From Argyresthia goedartella (Eukaryota; Arthropoda; Insecta; Lepidoptera; Argyresthiidae): a DNA stretch of 64,000 nucleotides. Location of the stretch: NCBI GenBank assembly GCA_949825045.1, contig OX463807.1, positions 13,975,501 through 14,039,500 of the forward strand. Reading direction: 5' to 3'. Of the stretch, positions 1 through 10,299 are shown one piece after another. Made by a program: the position numbers and the translations under genes. How positions within the stretch are numbered: position 1 is the stretch's first letter; every line of letters starts with the position of its first letter. Under the pieces are notes generated by a model. The model saw only the letters and a list, made by a program, of their open reading frames with translations, ran no database searches and was not told the DNA's origin.

Positions 1-1980
1 GTCGTTTGTTTTTATGTTCCATGTCATAATCTTTGTTTATGATATTAAATGAGGTTTAAAGCTTACAAAATTTCCTTTCAAATGATATAACACAAACGAT
101 AGTTCCTTGATTGATTTGATTCCAGTTTATTTCTCGCGATTGTACTATCATTGGATAGCACAGTTGATGCGTAATGGAACTGAAGTTGGTTTTTAATTTA
201 TTGCGTAAGTTTTGTGTGGATGAGAAAAATATCCATTAATCCAGTCCGGTCAATACGTTTAGACGTACCGCCAAAACGTTTTCGAAAAATACCTATCTTA
301 TTTTCTATTTATTCCAAATAACGAGAGAACGAGATGTTACGTAAATGTTGGTTTATGTTATGTTATAGTTGTATTGGGTTTTGATAAATACAAGTAGATG
401 ATTCAGCGATATTTTATTTGTTATTTATAGTATGTTTTTTTCTCTCAATTACATACTTATTACAAGATGGGGATTACCAATGTGAACTGATCATTATAGA
501 TTCCATTGCCATTGTGTTTCTTTTGTTTGTGTGAATTCAGTCGCGTTCTCAATAAATTGCATATTTTTTATTTTACAGACAGTCCCCGAATCATAGTCTT
601 CGTATAGTAACATCGTAAGTGTATTGTCACATTAGCGACCTGAAAAATACCTCCAAACAAATGTAACATGCTTATGACTTAATAATATATATCTAAACTC
701 ACATTAATAATCTTGTAGATGTAATGTAAATAAAGTATCTACCTTAAGTTAGGTATATAAAGTATCTACCTAATGGCGTCAACCAAAATTATATGAACGT
801 CAAAGTCACAGGTTGTGGACTCATACTCAAACTCAAACACAAATCATGTACCTATCGTGAATAGGCAAAAATAATGCACTTTTATCAGTAAAACACATAT
901 ACATGGAGAAAAATAAACAATAAATCAAATATGATCTACTTAACTAATGAGTCAAACTGATTATGGTTTGAGTTTGAATAAATTTATTTTCCTTTCAAGT
1001 AGTGATTCATGGCTGAATCTCGCACAGGAAATAGAAACTCCATTAATTCTATCAGTGATTCGGAAATACGCCCGTCGCTAAGAAACTCGGATGTATTTCT
1101 TTTATTTTCGTCAGTCGTATTTTTTGCACAATGTACAATATAAAAATAATTTAATCTAATGACAATAGTACAACATCGTACCTATAAGTCTAAATAAGTA
1201 ATCTCAAAATCTAAAAACAATTTTACAAAAGAAAGAAATAAGAACAAACAAACAAAAGCTATAATGAACATAACTTATGAGCAACCAGACTGGACCAGTC
1301 GCCCAAGCAGCGGGTGTTCACGAGTGTGACTTGTGCATCAGCTATCACTTTCCGCAATATTTGAGGGGTAATAAGCAACCCGCTACACAGAGCCGCCGCA
1401 AGCAAAGTTTTAGTGATCATGACCATAAACTCATGGTCTAAAAACTAATAAATTGTTATAAGTCACCTCACATAGCACTTTTGTACACTTAATTTTATTA
1501 CAAGACTAGTAAATTACATTATTGCATATGTAAAAGTTACGTTAATTATTATTATCATTATCATTTAATTCATTTTTATTCATTATTCATTTTAGATTTA
1601 CTAGCTTACAACATGTACATAATCTGACAAGAAATCAATAATAATATTAATTTTGTTACAAAGTAGGTATTTTTTTATGAATTATAATAAGTCTTCTAGG
1701 TTTACAACAGTCAAACATGCACGTGTATCAACTTACTTATTTTAAAGAAATTGGCTAGAAAGAAATATAATAAAGAAGTGAAATTGTTACGAATTCCAAA
1801 TTACAGTTCCTTTCTTCTTAATCTGACTTTAAGTTTCAATATTTAAATAAACCATTTTGATTTTGAAAATCCAATCCAATATTGTTATAAACTGGCACTA
1901 TTTCCTTACCAGTTTGTAACTCGTGGCAATTGATACAACTTTGTTTTGAATTTTATTACCATAGAATGAGGTTAAAAATT
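1..1980. other. AT-rich non-coding DNA
   Basis: No open frame of useful length and no recognisable domain in either strand. The stretch has short A/T runs and a small local duplication near 735-772, where a phrase containing AAAGTATCTACCT occurs twice around a short inverted word. It lies upstream of the only host gene found and could contain regulatory DNA, but nothing in it supports a specific call. Confidence 0.5.
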
Positions 1981-1984
1981 GCGA

Positions 1985-2320
1985 TGATTCATAACCAGTT
2001 TCAGATCTCCAGTCATTAATGTCACCACCAAGGGGCACAGGCCTATTTCCGGATACGAGTAAGCTTGAGCCATACTCCATCACGCTGGCTCAGTGCGGTT
2101 TGGTGGAGGGTTTTTGCGACTACTACTTGTAATCAAGTTGCGGTAGTAGACGGGACCTACAGCTTAACGTGTCATCCGAAACACGGAACGACCAATAATG
2201 TAGATACTTAAGATAAATTACTTAAATAATTGGTCCATGGTCTGCACGGGATTCGAACCTGCATCTCGTCCGTAAGAAGCAAGCGTGAAAGCCACTAGAC
2301 CTCGGAGTTTGTTATAATAG
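1985..2320 (-). mobile_element. SINE-type repeat, minus strand
   Basis: Read on the minus strand, 2225-2320 is a tRNA-like head: a glycine-rich start, then a B-box-like GGTTCGAATCCCGTG. The neighbouring block 1985-2215 carries a phrase (GGGACCTACAGCTTAACGTG on the plus strand) that recurs in opposite orientation at 8450-8615. The two parts may be separate repeats lying side by side. The recurrence inside this window is direct evidence of a dispersed repeat; assigning it to a named SINE needs a repeat library. Confidence 0.55.
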
Positions 2321-2696
2321 TAACTATGACGATGAAATTTAATTAGTGATTTTTCATTCACAATATTATTAACATTATTGAATAAAGTAGTTTTGAGATA
2401 ATTTCTTCGAGCTTCGCTTTCTTTGCCTGGCAACCGAAATTTAATTTACTTGTGAGAAGGTGGCTGTGCCATTTGAACTCCTTTCTCAGTCTTGCAGTTC
2501 AAGCACTTGCATTAAATAATAAATTAGTTATTACATACTACTACACTACATACACATATAACATAGGTACACATATTCGTACCTTATCTAACAATTTTTC
2601 TCTGTATAACCTAATGAATACCTTCGTATCTTCACCGCGAATATACCTTACTTGATAGGTGGACGTGATTGTGGTATGTACCAACGCAGGTTGGTT

Positions 2697-2744
2697 GTAG
2701 AGGGTATCCATGCGTTGTTGTACCAACGCATGGTTACCCTCTGA
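2697..2744. repeat. Hairpin with CCATGCGTTG arms
   Basis: AGAGGGTATCCATGCGTTG is followed at once by its near-perfect reverse complement ending in ACCCTCT, giving arms of about 20 bp with a tiny loop. The word ACCAACGCA also recurs just to the left. It is probably the end or the core of a small foldback repeat. Confidence 0.55.
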
Positions 2745-2914
2745 CTAGGTTCTCCTGAATCCCCTATTATGTACTTTCAGTTGGTTCAATATGTCTCTCT
2801 ATGTATGTACAATGGATTTACTTTTATGCTAATTACACACCGGTCCAGCGACTTCCAACGAATGGGTTTCGCTAGCCTTTGTTGGTCCTGTCTTGCTGGA
2901 CGGCTTAAGGTGGG

Positions 2915-3480
2915 TTCAGACATGTTATTTTGTCCGTAACGTACCTCTGTTTCGTATCAGCTCAACGTCGCGATCCTAGAACGCTTGTTGAACGCGTCAA
3001 ACGGGCGTCCAAACTAGCGTTCTGGGATCGCGACGCTGATACCATACAGAGGTACTTTACGGACGAAATAACATGTTTGGAGCCACTTTTAGCAAACGCC
3101 AACGATAAGATCCTTCGATGGAGTGTGCCGGCGATCCGAAGCGTGGCGGTACCATACCAGAAATCGAACTATTCGATCGAACTCAGTATAGACGGTCACC
3201 GAAGGCCAACGAACGAACGCAAAATTTTTGTTTTTACTTCCACTTTAAATATTTCTCTGCGTAAAATATGTGGTGGTCGACCATCTCCGCATTCGTTTAA
3301 TTTTTCTTGTCCTTGCTAACTCGTTGTGGTATATAAAACTAGCAATGTGTACCGGAATCAGGAGCGATCGTTTGTTCGACCACTACATTATTTGGACGTA
3401 CCAACGAAGGCCAACGGGCGTGCATTAGCCAACGCTGAATGTCCTTCATTGGCGTTCGTTGGGCTGGTATGGTATGGTCA
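2915..3480. mobile_element. MITE-like repeat with long internal hairpin
   Basis: An outer phrase GGTGGGTTCAGACATG opens the repeat. The left arm (about 2921-2990) is matched in inverse orientation by 3019-3078: both contain the words for TTTGTCCGTAA, GTACCTCTGT and GTCGCGATCC. A related copy starts at 36400 with AGCTGGGTCCAGA and the same GTCGCGATCC core. No transposase is present. The open frame that crosses this region is a by-product of the hairpin. The class of the parent transposon is not clear from sequence alone. Confidence 0.55.
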
Positions 3481-3499
3481 GGCTTTAGAGCAGTTCTTT

Positions 3500-4185
3500 T
3501 AAAACTTAAGAAGTATTGCTAACTTACTGTCCTTGCACAAACCTTTACCAGCTATACTTTGGCTAAATGCGGTCCTTAGTTCGACATGACAAGTAATGGG
3601 AGATAATTAACTCTTTACGTTATACTTAATACTGGGCATTATTTTTTTAGTTTCTGAACACGTTTCTTGAAATCTATTTTCCGTTCAATGTCGCAATTTT
3701 CCAGAACTTTTTTAACTCTCGTGCTTGAGAAATGATTATTGGATTTTACCTTTTCATAGAGACGAAGAGGCAACCGATACCTTTTTAAATACTGAAGTAT
3801 AAGTGCAATCTATAACGTGAGAAAAATCGAATTCGATAAAAAAGGTCGATGCGGGATTGCGCAACCCTATGACAAAGGTGACGCAGAGCCTTTGCGGGTG
3901 TGCTAGACGCAATTTTCTCTTGCCGCAACGTCAGTAGAAATCGACACTAAAAAAGGCTAAAATGGCAAAGCATGATGTAGTTCTAGTTTTTTAGTAAGTT
4001 GTAAGGACCAGTTAGGGTAGTTTTAATCCAAATTTGCAACTTCGAAAAACTTATGCTCGCTGCGCACCACGCGAAATTTAGGGTTTATTTTTTGCTCTCA
4101 ATGTCCTAAACTTTGCAACAACAACCATAATTAGTACTCTAGAGCTAATTTAATTTGCAACAATCAAAGCTCAACTGAAGCAATA
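3500..4185. other. Non-coding DNA, no recognised feature
   Basis: No sustained open frame, no tandem structure and no match to other parts of the window were noticed. Base composition resembles the rest of the window. Confidence 0.4.
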
Positions 4186-4190
4186 TAAAC

Positions 4191-4562
4191 CGTAGAGGAT
4201 CAATCTATGGCTATGCTGACGCTTCCTCTTACAGCAACCTCACCTGGCAAAAAACAGCACAGGGACATAGCCGAGAGAAACACACAAAATACGACCGAGC
4301 AGCTGAAGACCTAAGAGCCTCGTTCACCCCACTAGTTATTTCATGCGATGGAGCCCTAGGAACTAAATATAACAGTTTTTTTTTAAAAACCGCATCAAAG
4401 CTTAACGAGAAATGGGGAAAAGCGTATTCTCAAATTGTGTACTGGCTGAAAGTGAAAATACAAATCTCAGTTATAAGAGCAGTTTCCATGAGAGTGAGAG
4501 GCACGAGAAAACATGTCAGGGCTTTCCAATGCGAAGATGGAGCAGGAATACTTTGGTGACAG
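4191..4562 (+). pseudogene. Retroelement C-terminal fragment (tentative)
   Basis: A frame without a start codon stays open for about 120 codons and ends in a TGA after a Trp. It reads through KYDRAAEDLRASFTPLV, CDGALG, KLNEKWGKAYSQIV and RAVSMRVRGTR. The arrangement (a KY-x-L helix, then a V-P/V-I strand, then a G-A-L-G turn, then an Arg-rich helix) resembles the C-terminal region seen in many invertebrate reverse-transcriptase proteins that may carry a nuclease fold. That comparison is from memory. The frame is too short to be a full element and no partner domains lie in place around it. It is most likely a relic of a retroelement; a lineage-specific gene exon cannot be excluded. Confidence 0.35.
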
Positions 4563-4919
4563 CTTGATCTCCTAAAACAGAAATACCTACATAGGTTTTA
4601 TTAATTTTACTTATGTGTACTTTACAAATTATAGGTGTGTACTATTCTATGCCTACTTTTCGTATCTTCTAAGTTCTATTTGGTGTATGATTTGTAATGA
4701 ATAAATTTTTATCCCACATCTATGGCTATTCAAAGATGGGCCCTTATTCCTAGAATAACTCGTCCTGAGACAAAATACGTTAAAATTAGTTGAAGTGCAT
4801 TAAATAAGATTGTACTAAAGCACAAAAGAAGTCTGTAAGACTTATACTTAGTTCGCTCACAATCTCGAAATACCGAAAAGAAGGTAAAATGGATTATCGA
4901 AGAATCGATACCGAGCCGC

Positions 4920-5115
4920 TCGTTGCTTCGTAAAAAGTCTAGTGGTTTCACGCTCGCTTTTCACGCAGGAGATGCGGCGTCGAACCCAAGGCTGACCACG
5001 TACCAATGAGATAAGTACAAGTACAATTACGGATGTTCTATCGGTGACGGAAAAAATCGTGAGAAAACCTCTCCAAAGCTGCGGCGATAGGCTAGACCAA
5101 TGTTACTTTGTTGAA
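4920..5115 (+). mobile_element. SINE with tRNA-like head
   Basis: Opens with AGTCTAGTGGTTTCACGCTC and a B-box-like GTCGAACCCAAGG, followed by the tail phrase around GATAAGTACAAGTACAATTACGG and a GTGACGGAAAAAATCGTGAG block. The same order of blocks is found at 8345-8445 and, inverted, at 31570-31850 and 42385-42620. This is a dispersed SINE and not a tRNA gene, because the anticodon arm cannot be folded properly. Confidence 0.65.
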
Positions 5116-5149
5116 AATTTAAAAGATAACATAGTATACGGGATTATTA

Positions 5150-6363
5150 GAGCAAGTACTATTTTAAGGGAGCCATGAGGTCAACACCAACGACATCCTT
5201 ACTAACAATGCTCAATCTAAACACATTAAATGTAGTAGTAAAAAGGACATCAATTGAACAATGGTGAACAGAATGAAAATTAATAAAGAATAGAAAGACA
5301 AATCTAGACACAGGCCATGACTTCATTGTAGAAATGACAGGTGGAAAATTGCTGATGATATTGACAAACAACGATCTGATAAAGACAGAAATACGATTCG
5401 ACAAGAAATACCAAATCTTTATAGGAGTGAGCGAAAACTGGAAATAGAAACAGACCAACTGGCTTTAACTTGATTCACGGATTGCTCAAGGAAAGAAAGC
5501 ACAAAACCAGCAGGAGCTAGCTTTTTCATCATGGACAGCAACAAACAAGACAAATTAATTGCCTTGGGACTATACGCTAGCGTGTGCCAAACGGAAAATT
5601 TTGCCGTAATGGAATGTGCTGAAGCACTAAGACCGTAGTCATTTATTCTGACAGCCAGGTAGCTTTAAAGGCACTTAGGCAAACAATAAATAAATCTGCA
5701 CTAGTCAAAGAATATAAGTCTTAATTCTCTGGGAAAAACATCAGAAATAGTTATCGCATGGGTCCGCGGACATGAAGGGTTTCAAGGTAACGAAAAAGCA
5801 GGTGAGCTAGCAAGAAACGGCGATGATGAGCGTTTTATTAGACCAGAACCAAAATTACCTATGTCAGCGACTGTTACAAAGAACATCTTCAATATGATAG
5901 CTACGTGAGTTGCAAACAGTCTAGGATGCTTACCTTAAGGAAAGACTACAAAAAGGCTAAATATTTACTTGATCTTAGAAGGGAAAACATAGCAACACTG
6001 GTAGGTGTTGTGACAGGTCACTGCAATCTATCATTATCTTATCATTATTAAAGCTCGTAAAATACCCATCATGCCCTCACTGTGACTTGGAAGAAAGTAG
6101 CCAGCACTTCTTGGTAGAATGCGTAATGTATTCAAACATAGATGGCAATCACTAGGGATGGTTAGCATTCAAGCAGATGACTTGCCAAATATAAAGTTTA
6201 GCGCCATCCTAGAATTCACTAAGCGCATAAGAAGATTTGGGAGGGACATCTGTTGAACCAACCCAGTGCCCAAACACTGGGATTTGGGTGAAATAGTCAC
6301 GATAGAGGACCGATCACCCGACTGTGGTTCAGCGGACCACCTCATAATCATCATCATCATCAA
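5150..6363 (+). pseudogene. Decayed LINE 3' end with RNase H and zinc-finger tail
   Basis: Translated in shifting frames, this block gives a post-RT segment (GAMRSTPTTSLLTMLNLN, about 5170-5225), a ribonuclease H domain and a C-terminal Cys-His cluster. The RNase H shows FTD/S-x-K at about 5470, a QTENFAVMECAEAL helix near 5590, a SFILTASQVALKAL strand and the late motif VIAWVRGHEGFQGNE near 5750-5800. The tail cluster reads CPHCDLEESSQHFLVEC near 6070-6125. The block ends in repeated ATC units at about 6345-6363, a usual LINE tail. RNase H after RT points to the I/R1-like groups of non-LTR retrotransposons. Stops and frame changes are many, so the copy is old. Endonuclease and RT core are missing. 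Confidence 0.75.
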
Positions 6364-6457
6364 AGTTGATTGTGGCTATACTAACTTTAAAACTGCGGTC
6401 CGAAGTGATGAAAATGTGTTAGCGTGAAGGCTGAAATCTAATGACATGTTTTATCGC

Positions 6458-6600
6458 TTGTCACCGCGGTGACAACTGGGAAAGAGACTTCCCAGTTGTC
6501 CCCTCTAGTCAGCCTCCAAAGGGAACAGACGGCACGAATTGTCACCCGGGTGACAATCGGGAAAACAATTCCCAGCTGTCACCCCGGGGTTCACGGCCAG
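6458..6600. repeat. Cluster of perfect palindromes in tandem
   Basis: Two 18-bp perfect palindromes, TTGTCACCGCGGTGACAA at 6458-6475 and TTGTCACCCGGGTGACAA at 6539-6556, lie 81 bp apart. Each is followed by a hairpin formed by GGGAA and TTCCC and then by a G-T-C-rich stretch. A third, weaker unit with CCCCGGGG follows near 6577-6600. The open frames that cross it are low-complexity and do not look like a protein. Role unknown. Confidence 0.7.
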
Positions 6601-7121
6601 AGGGGACTAATGGGAAAAATCGTGACATTATTGAAATGTCAAATGTCACAGACCACACTGTTAGTGTACAGCATGATATTGCAATGATGCAGAGCAATGA
6701 TGGCATTGACGGCATGCTTTCATTACATAGCTGTCAGCAAATCTCTAATTAAATTCCGCACCGCTCGTACGGAGTTGGGGCAACAAACGACACTATTTCA
6801 TAGTAGATTTAGGCTATAATGCACTACGCAGTAAGGGTTAGGGCCGCATTGTACAAGGTGGGCAAATAACAGGTAGATGTCGCGCCACACGTTATGAGTG
6901 GTAGCCTTGAATGCGCAATAGTCACTTTTCAATAGCTGTACATATGCGCAGTAATTACGCCAACGTCGCCCAGCTCTCTCAATTCGTGGTGCGAGGTATA
7001 TATACTTTATTTTTAAAATAGTATTGTATGAAATATAAAAATATAAAGTATTTTTTTGAATATAGTATGTAGGGCAGGCAATCATATAAGTACGGAAAAT
7101 AAGGTCAGACAAAAATGTCCA

Positions 7122-7290
7122 CCTCTATAGACTGGCGGAAAATTTGAACAGAACCACGGTTAACGACATTTATTGAATCTTTTTGAGGTTTTTAGATTTT
7201 TCCACGGTGTCAACCTCTCCCCCACTCCCTTTCCCCCCAAAACGTGTCTCGATCTGCGGTATTTTCAATTTTTCCCGAAACTATTATAGT
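7122..7290 (+). mobile_element. Dispersed repeat, copy 1 (inverse copy at 11.45-11.65 kb)
   Basis: Starts with CTGGCGGAAAATT, passes through a GGTGTCA-pyrimidine block and AAAACGTGTCTCGATCTG, and ends near CCCGAAACTATTA. The same blocks in the same order appear on the minus strand at 11645-11440. No coding potential. Probably a non-autonomous DNA element or a LINE untranslated region. Confidence 0.6.
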
Positions 7291-7735
7291 AGTTTATGTG
7301 ACTGATACATAATGGAGGGCATTAAAACTCAAGAGCGGGTTTATGAAACGAGCCGAAGGCGAGTTTCATAATAATATCACTCGAGAGTTTCAATGCCTGA
7401 TTATGTACGGTTACATACACTAGTTTATCTACACACATATCATAAGCTCTCTTTGATGTGTTCAGGAACCGCATGTTTAACCGGCATTGTGGCATTGAGT
7501 TGTTTAGCTTGTTCTGTAGTACCAACTTCACAGACAAAGTAGGGGCGGCACGCAGGCGGGCGTCGGCGTTGGAAATTTGAATGTCATAATATGTAGAAAA
7601 TTTACACATTATGGTCATAATGTTCAATATTCAGATAGGAAATGAGTTTTTACAAAGTAGTTTAACATTATGCTGATCGTAACGTGCGGTTTTTGGACGC
7701 AGTAAAGGGGATTTATGGTACGTGTATAGATATAA
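7290..7735 (+). mobile_element. MITE with about 50-bp inverted ends, copy 1
   Basis: The core unit runs from AGTTTATCTACACACATATC (about 7421) to its imperfect reverse complement near 7730. The inner parts of both arms share CTTT, an AACCGCA word and spacing. The unit recurs at 17055-17440, 62330-62600 (inverted) and 62795-63103. A 5' leader with TATGTGACTG, ACATAATGGAGGGCATTA and the phrase GAGCCGAAGGCGAGTTTCAT is shared by several copies. The short minus-strand frame across this copy is not a gene, because it consists of the repeat. Confidence 0.75.
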
Positions 7736-8344
7736 GATAAAATAAACTTGTCAATTACAAAATGAAACTACATTAAATTGTGAGGATGGGCCTTGATATA
7801 GGGGTTGTTGGAGTAAAAGAGTTGTTGAATGTTCAGTGTATCAGTATAATAATGTCTCATATACCAGTACAGTCCTACTTATATAGACGTAAGGTGTGAG
7901 TGTGTGTGCGTACATGTGGACACATACTACAAAATTCTCTACATCATTTGCATTTTCAACAATTATTAGGCAAGCTCAATAACTTAGTTTATCAAGTTTG
8001 CATTCAAAGTTAATATATCAGAAAAACGGGCGAAGCTATGAGAAAATAGCCAATAAGCGAATTAATGTTCAGTCATTTACCAACAAAACAAGACCTAACT
8101 TTCCGTTGAAGGAGAAATAGTTCACGATTTATAGGTCGCAGCGCAGACGCGCCACCGCGAGTCACGAAGTTATTACATTTTGTAGGTGATATGAAAGTCT
8201 TTAGTTAAAATAATACCACTCATTTTATAATTAGTTAATTTTGGTGCTTCAGTGTTTGATCTTTTATTGAGTTATGTAGTAATGTTTCATAAACTATATA
8301 TTACATTATCACACACTATTAAAATTATGTTTAGTTATTATTGT

Positions 8345-8615
8345 AGAGCACGGTGGTCTAAGGGGTTTCACGCTTGCTTCTCACTAGATGCAGGTTCGCA
8401 TCCTGACCAATGAGATAATTAATTTATCTTAAGTACATTACCGGACGTTCATTGTTTCGGCTGTAGGTCCTGGCTACTATCGCTACGTGGCAGTGATCGT
8501 AAAACCCATCCACCAATTCGCACTGAGCCAGCGTGGTGGAGTATGGCTTAATTTTGCTCCGATCCGGATAAAGGCCTGTGCCCCTCGGTGGGGACATTAA
8601 TGGGCTACATTTATT
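8345..8615 (+). mobile_element. SINE-type repeats, plus strand
   Basis: 8345-8410 is a tRNA-like head (CGGTGGTCTAAGGGGTTTCA, B-box GGTTCGCATCC). 8450-8615 is the same body that appears inverted at 1985-2215, including GGCTGTAGGTCC, CACTGAGCCAGCGTGGTGGA and GGCCTGTGCCCCTCGGTGGG. Pieces of this body recur at 42960-43025, 46455-46520 and 46630-46675. Confidence 0.65.
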
Positions 8616-8874
8616 ATTTTTAATTATTATTATTTTTAACGATGGTACAGAACGAATCATCAATAAACTTTACAAAAATTGTAACACAATTTATATATTT
8701 ACCTTTGGTAATAATTGTATGAACTTTTATATAATGATACGATAACAGATTTGAAGAAATTATACAGTGATTTTAGAAAATATGATACTTAATTAAATTC
8801 TATAAAGAGATAAATTGATTAATACTGTCTGCATCACGTATACGCACAACAAAATCAAAGACAAATACAGATAG

Positions 8875-9268
8875 AATAGTTATTCCTGGTCTTTTTGTAG
8901 TCCAGCGTTGGCACAAATCCCTTTACAATAGCAGCCTGGTGCATAAAGCTGCTTGACTTCCCTGCGACAAATACAAGCCGCATTTTTTTCCAACCTGCTC
9001 TACAGCTGCATGTAAGGAGGTCCTTGCAAGCTTATGGAACTGCTTCTAAAGTTGTAAGCACTGGTATCGGCTTATTGCCAACCTAACGCCACCCATAATC
9101 TGTTAAATAAAGCCGCTCGATCTTTCCAATGTGTGGGTTTCTCCAGATGAAATTTTGATAATGTGATCTGAGTATATTTAGTCGAGCTGCATCGGAAGCT
9201 GGTGGTAACTCTGGAAAAGAGGACGTGGGCTCACCTTTAGCGGATGACCTACTCGCTGGGGCGTCCAA
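8875..9268 (-). pseudogene. Cysteine-rich (tesmin/CXC-like) protein pseudogene
   Basis: On the minus strand the frame opens with DAARLNILRSHYQNFIWRNP and LTDYGWR, is stopped by a TAG, resumes as NKPIPV...LEAVP, is stopped again by a TAA, and then gives DLLTCSCRAG. After a frame change near 8980 it continues ACICRRE...GCYCKGIC. The row of C-x-C pairs separated by 6 to 12 residues is the layout of tesmin/TSO1-type CXC domains, which bind zinc and DNA. Uncharacterised insect proteins that join an 'ARLxxLRxHYQxxxW' region to such a Cys cluster occur in many copies and are probably linked to mobile DNA; that statement is from memory. Two stops and at least one frameshift make this copy non-functional. 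Confidence 0.6.
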
Positions 9269-9289
9269 ACTTTTTTAGCATCATGTTGG

Positions 9290-9770
9290 GGTCATTTGAT
9301 CATCTTCTTGAAAGTTTCAGGGCGCGGAATTTAATAGTTTTTAAGATATGATTTTTTGAAAATCTGAAAATCTTTGTAAAATGATGTAACGCAACGCCAA
9401 TAATATGTTTAAATCTTGTCTGTGGTCAAAATACATTACCTACATTTCATTGTACGCATATTTGAAAAGATGAGAATTCTCTAAAAAAAGGAGGAAATGT
9501 GTTTTTTTTTTAAATAATACCTATTTTAATAAAAACGTTCATTTAACTTGCAATTTATGTTTGTTTATTTATTTTACGTCAATCAAAGTTAATTTAGTAT
9601 TTCTTTCGTAAAATATCACTTTTGATAATAAAAAAGTTGTAATTTTTGTTTTAAACGGAACGCATTTTGTTGGGGCGTTTTTGGTTGGGCGGCAAAGTAG
9701 TAGTCCCTTTTCTAGTAGTTTCGCGAATGTTCTATTTTCTTGTTCTCTCGATATTTTCAAGCAAAAACAA
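9290..9770. other. Non-coding AT-rich DNA
   Basis: No recognised domain. A 63-codon minus-strand frame near 9569-9760 has no hallmark of a gene. Poly-A and poly-T runs are frequent. Confidence 0.4.
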
Positions 9771-9774
9771 CTGG

Positions 9775-10020
9775 CTAGAGTAGGTTATTGTGGCTACTTT
9801 TCAATCGGGTTACAGGTTATGTTAGAACGTTGAAGAAGCTAAACCGGAGCGGAGCGTATGCGAAGAAAAACGATTGGCTAGAGTAGGTTATTGTGGCTAC
9901 TTTTCAATCGGGTTTTAGGTTATGTTAGAACGTTGAAGAAGCTAAACCGGAGCGGAGCGGAGCGCAGCGTATGCAAACAAAAACGATTGGCTAGAGTAGG
10001 TTATTGTGGCTACTTTTCAT
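9775..10020. repeat. Tandem repeat, about 105-115 bp unit, 2.3 copies
   Basis: The phrase GGCTAGAGTAGGTTATTGTG starts three successive units at about 9772, 9876 and 9988. Each full unit continues to GTTAGAACGTTGAAGAAGC and a GGAGCGGAGCG block. The second unit has an extra GGAGC repeat, which explains the changed length. Confidence 0.85.
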
Positions 10021-10084
10021 GTAAATTTTGATGGAGCATTTGAGGAGGAGAAAGGTGTCGAGGCAGAAAAATGACCCTTTCGAA

Positions 10085-10285
10085 GAAAGCAACTAGGCAT
10101 TTCCGCGCGGGGGGGGGAGTAGTAGGGGGGGAAATCTACCCCCTTCCCCCTCCCCCAACTTAAAGATCAAGGTCAGTATAAATTTTGTTTTATTTTAACA
10201 ACATAACCTCAAAACTTTAAATAATCATATCTCAGAAACTAGGCATTTCCGCGGGGGGGGAGTAGTAGGGGGGGGGCATCTGGGG
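10085..10285. repeat. Direct repeat with G-tracts
   Basis: AACTAGGCATTTCCGCG followed by a G-run and AGTAGTAGGGGGG occurs at about 10090 and again at about 10238. The interval holds a C-rich stretch and a segment with AACATAACCTCAAAACTTTA. The G-runs could form quadruplexes and are prone to sequencing error. Confidence 0.7.
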
Positions 10286-10299
10286 TGTCCCGTCCACAA

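Noticed and set aside
2930..3319. 129-codon plus-strand frame as a gene
   Set aside because: It crosses both arms of a hairpin repeat that recurs at 36.4 kb.
6169..6363. Frame beginning with a run of Met
   Set aside because: The Met run is the inverted ATC tail of the LINE end.
7322..7627. 101-codon minus-strand frame
   Set aside because: Lies wholly within a MITE family present four times in the window.
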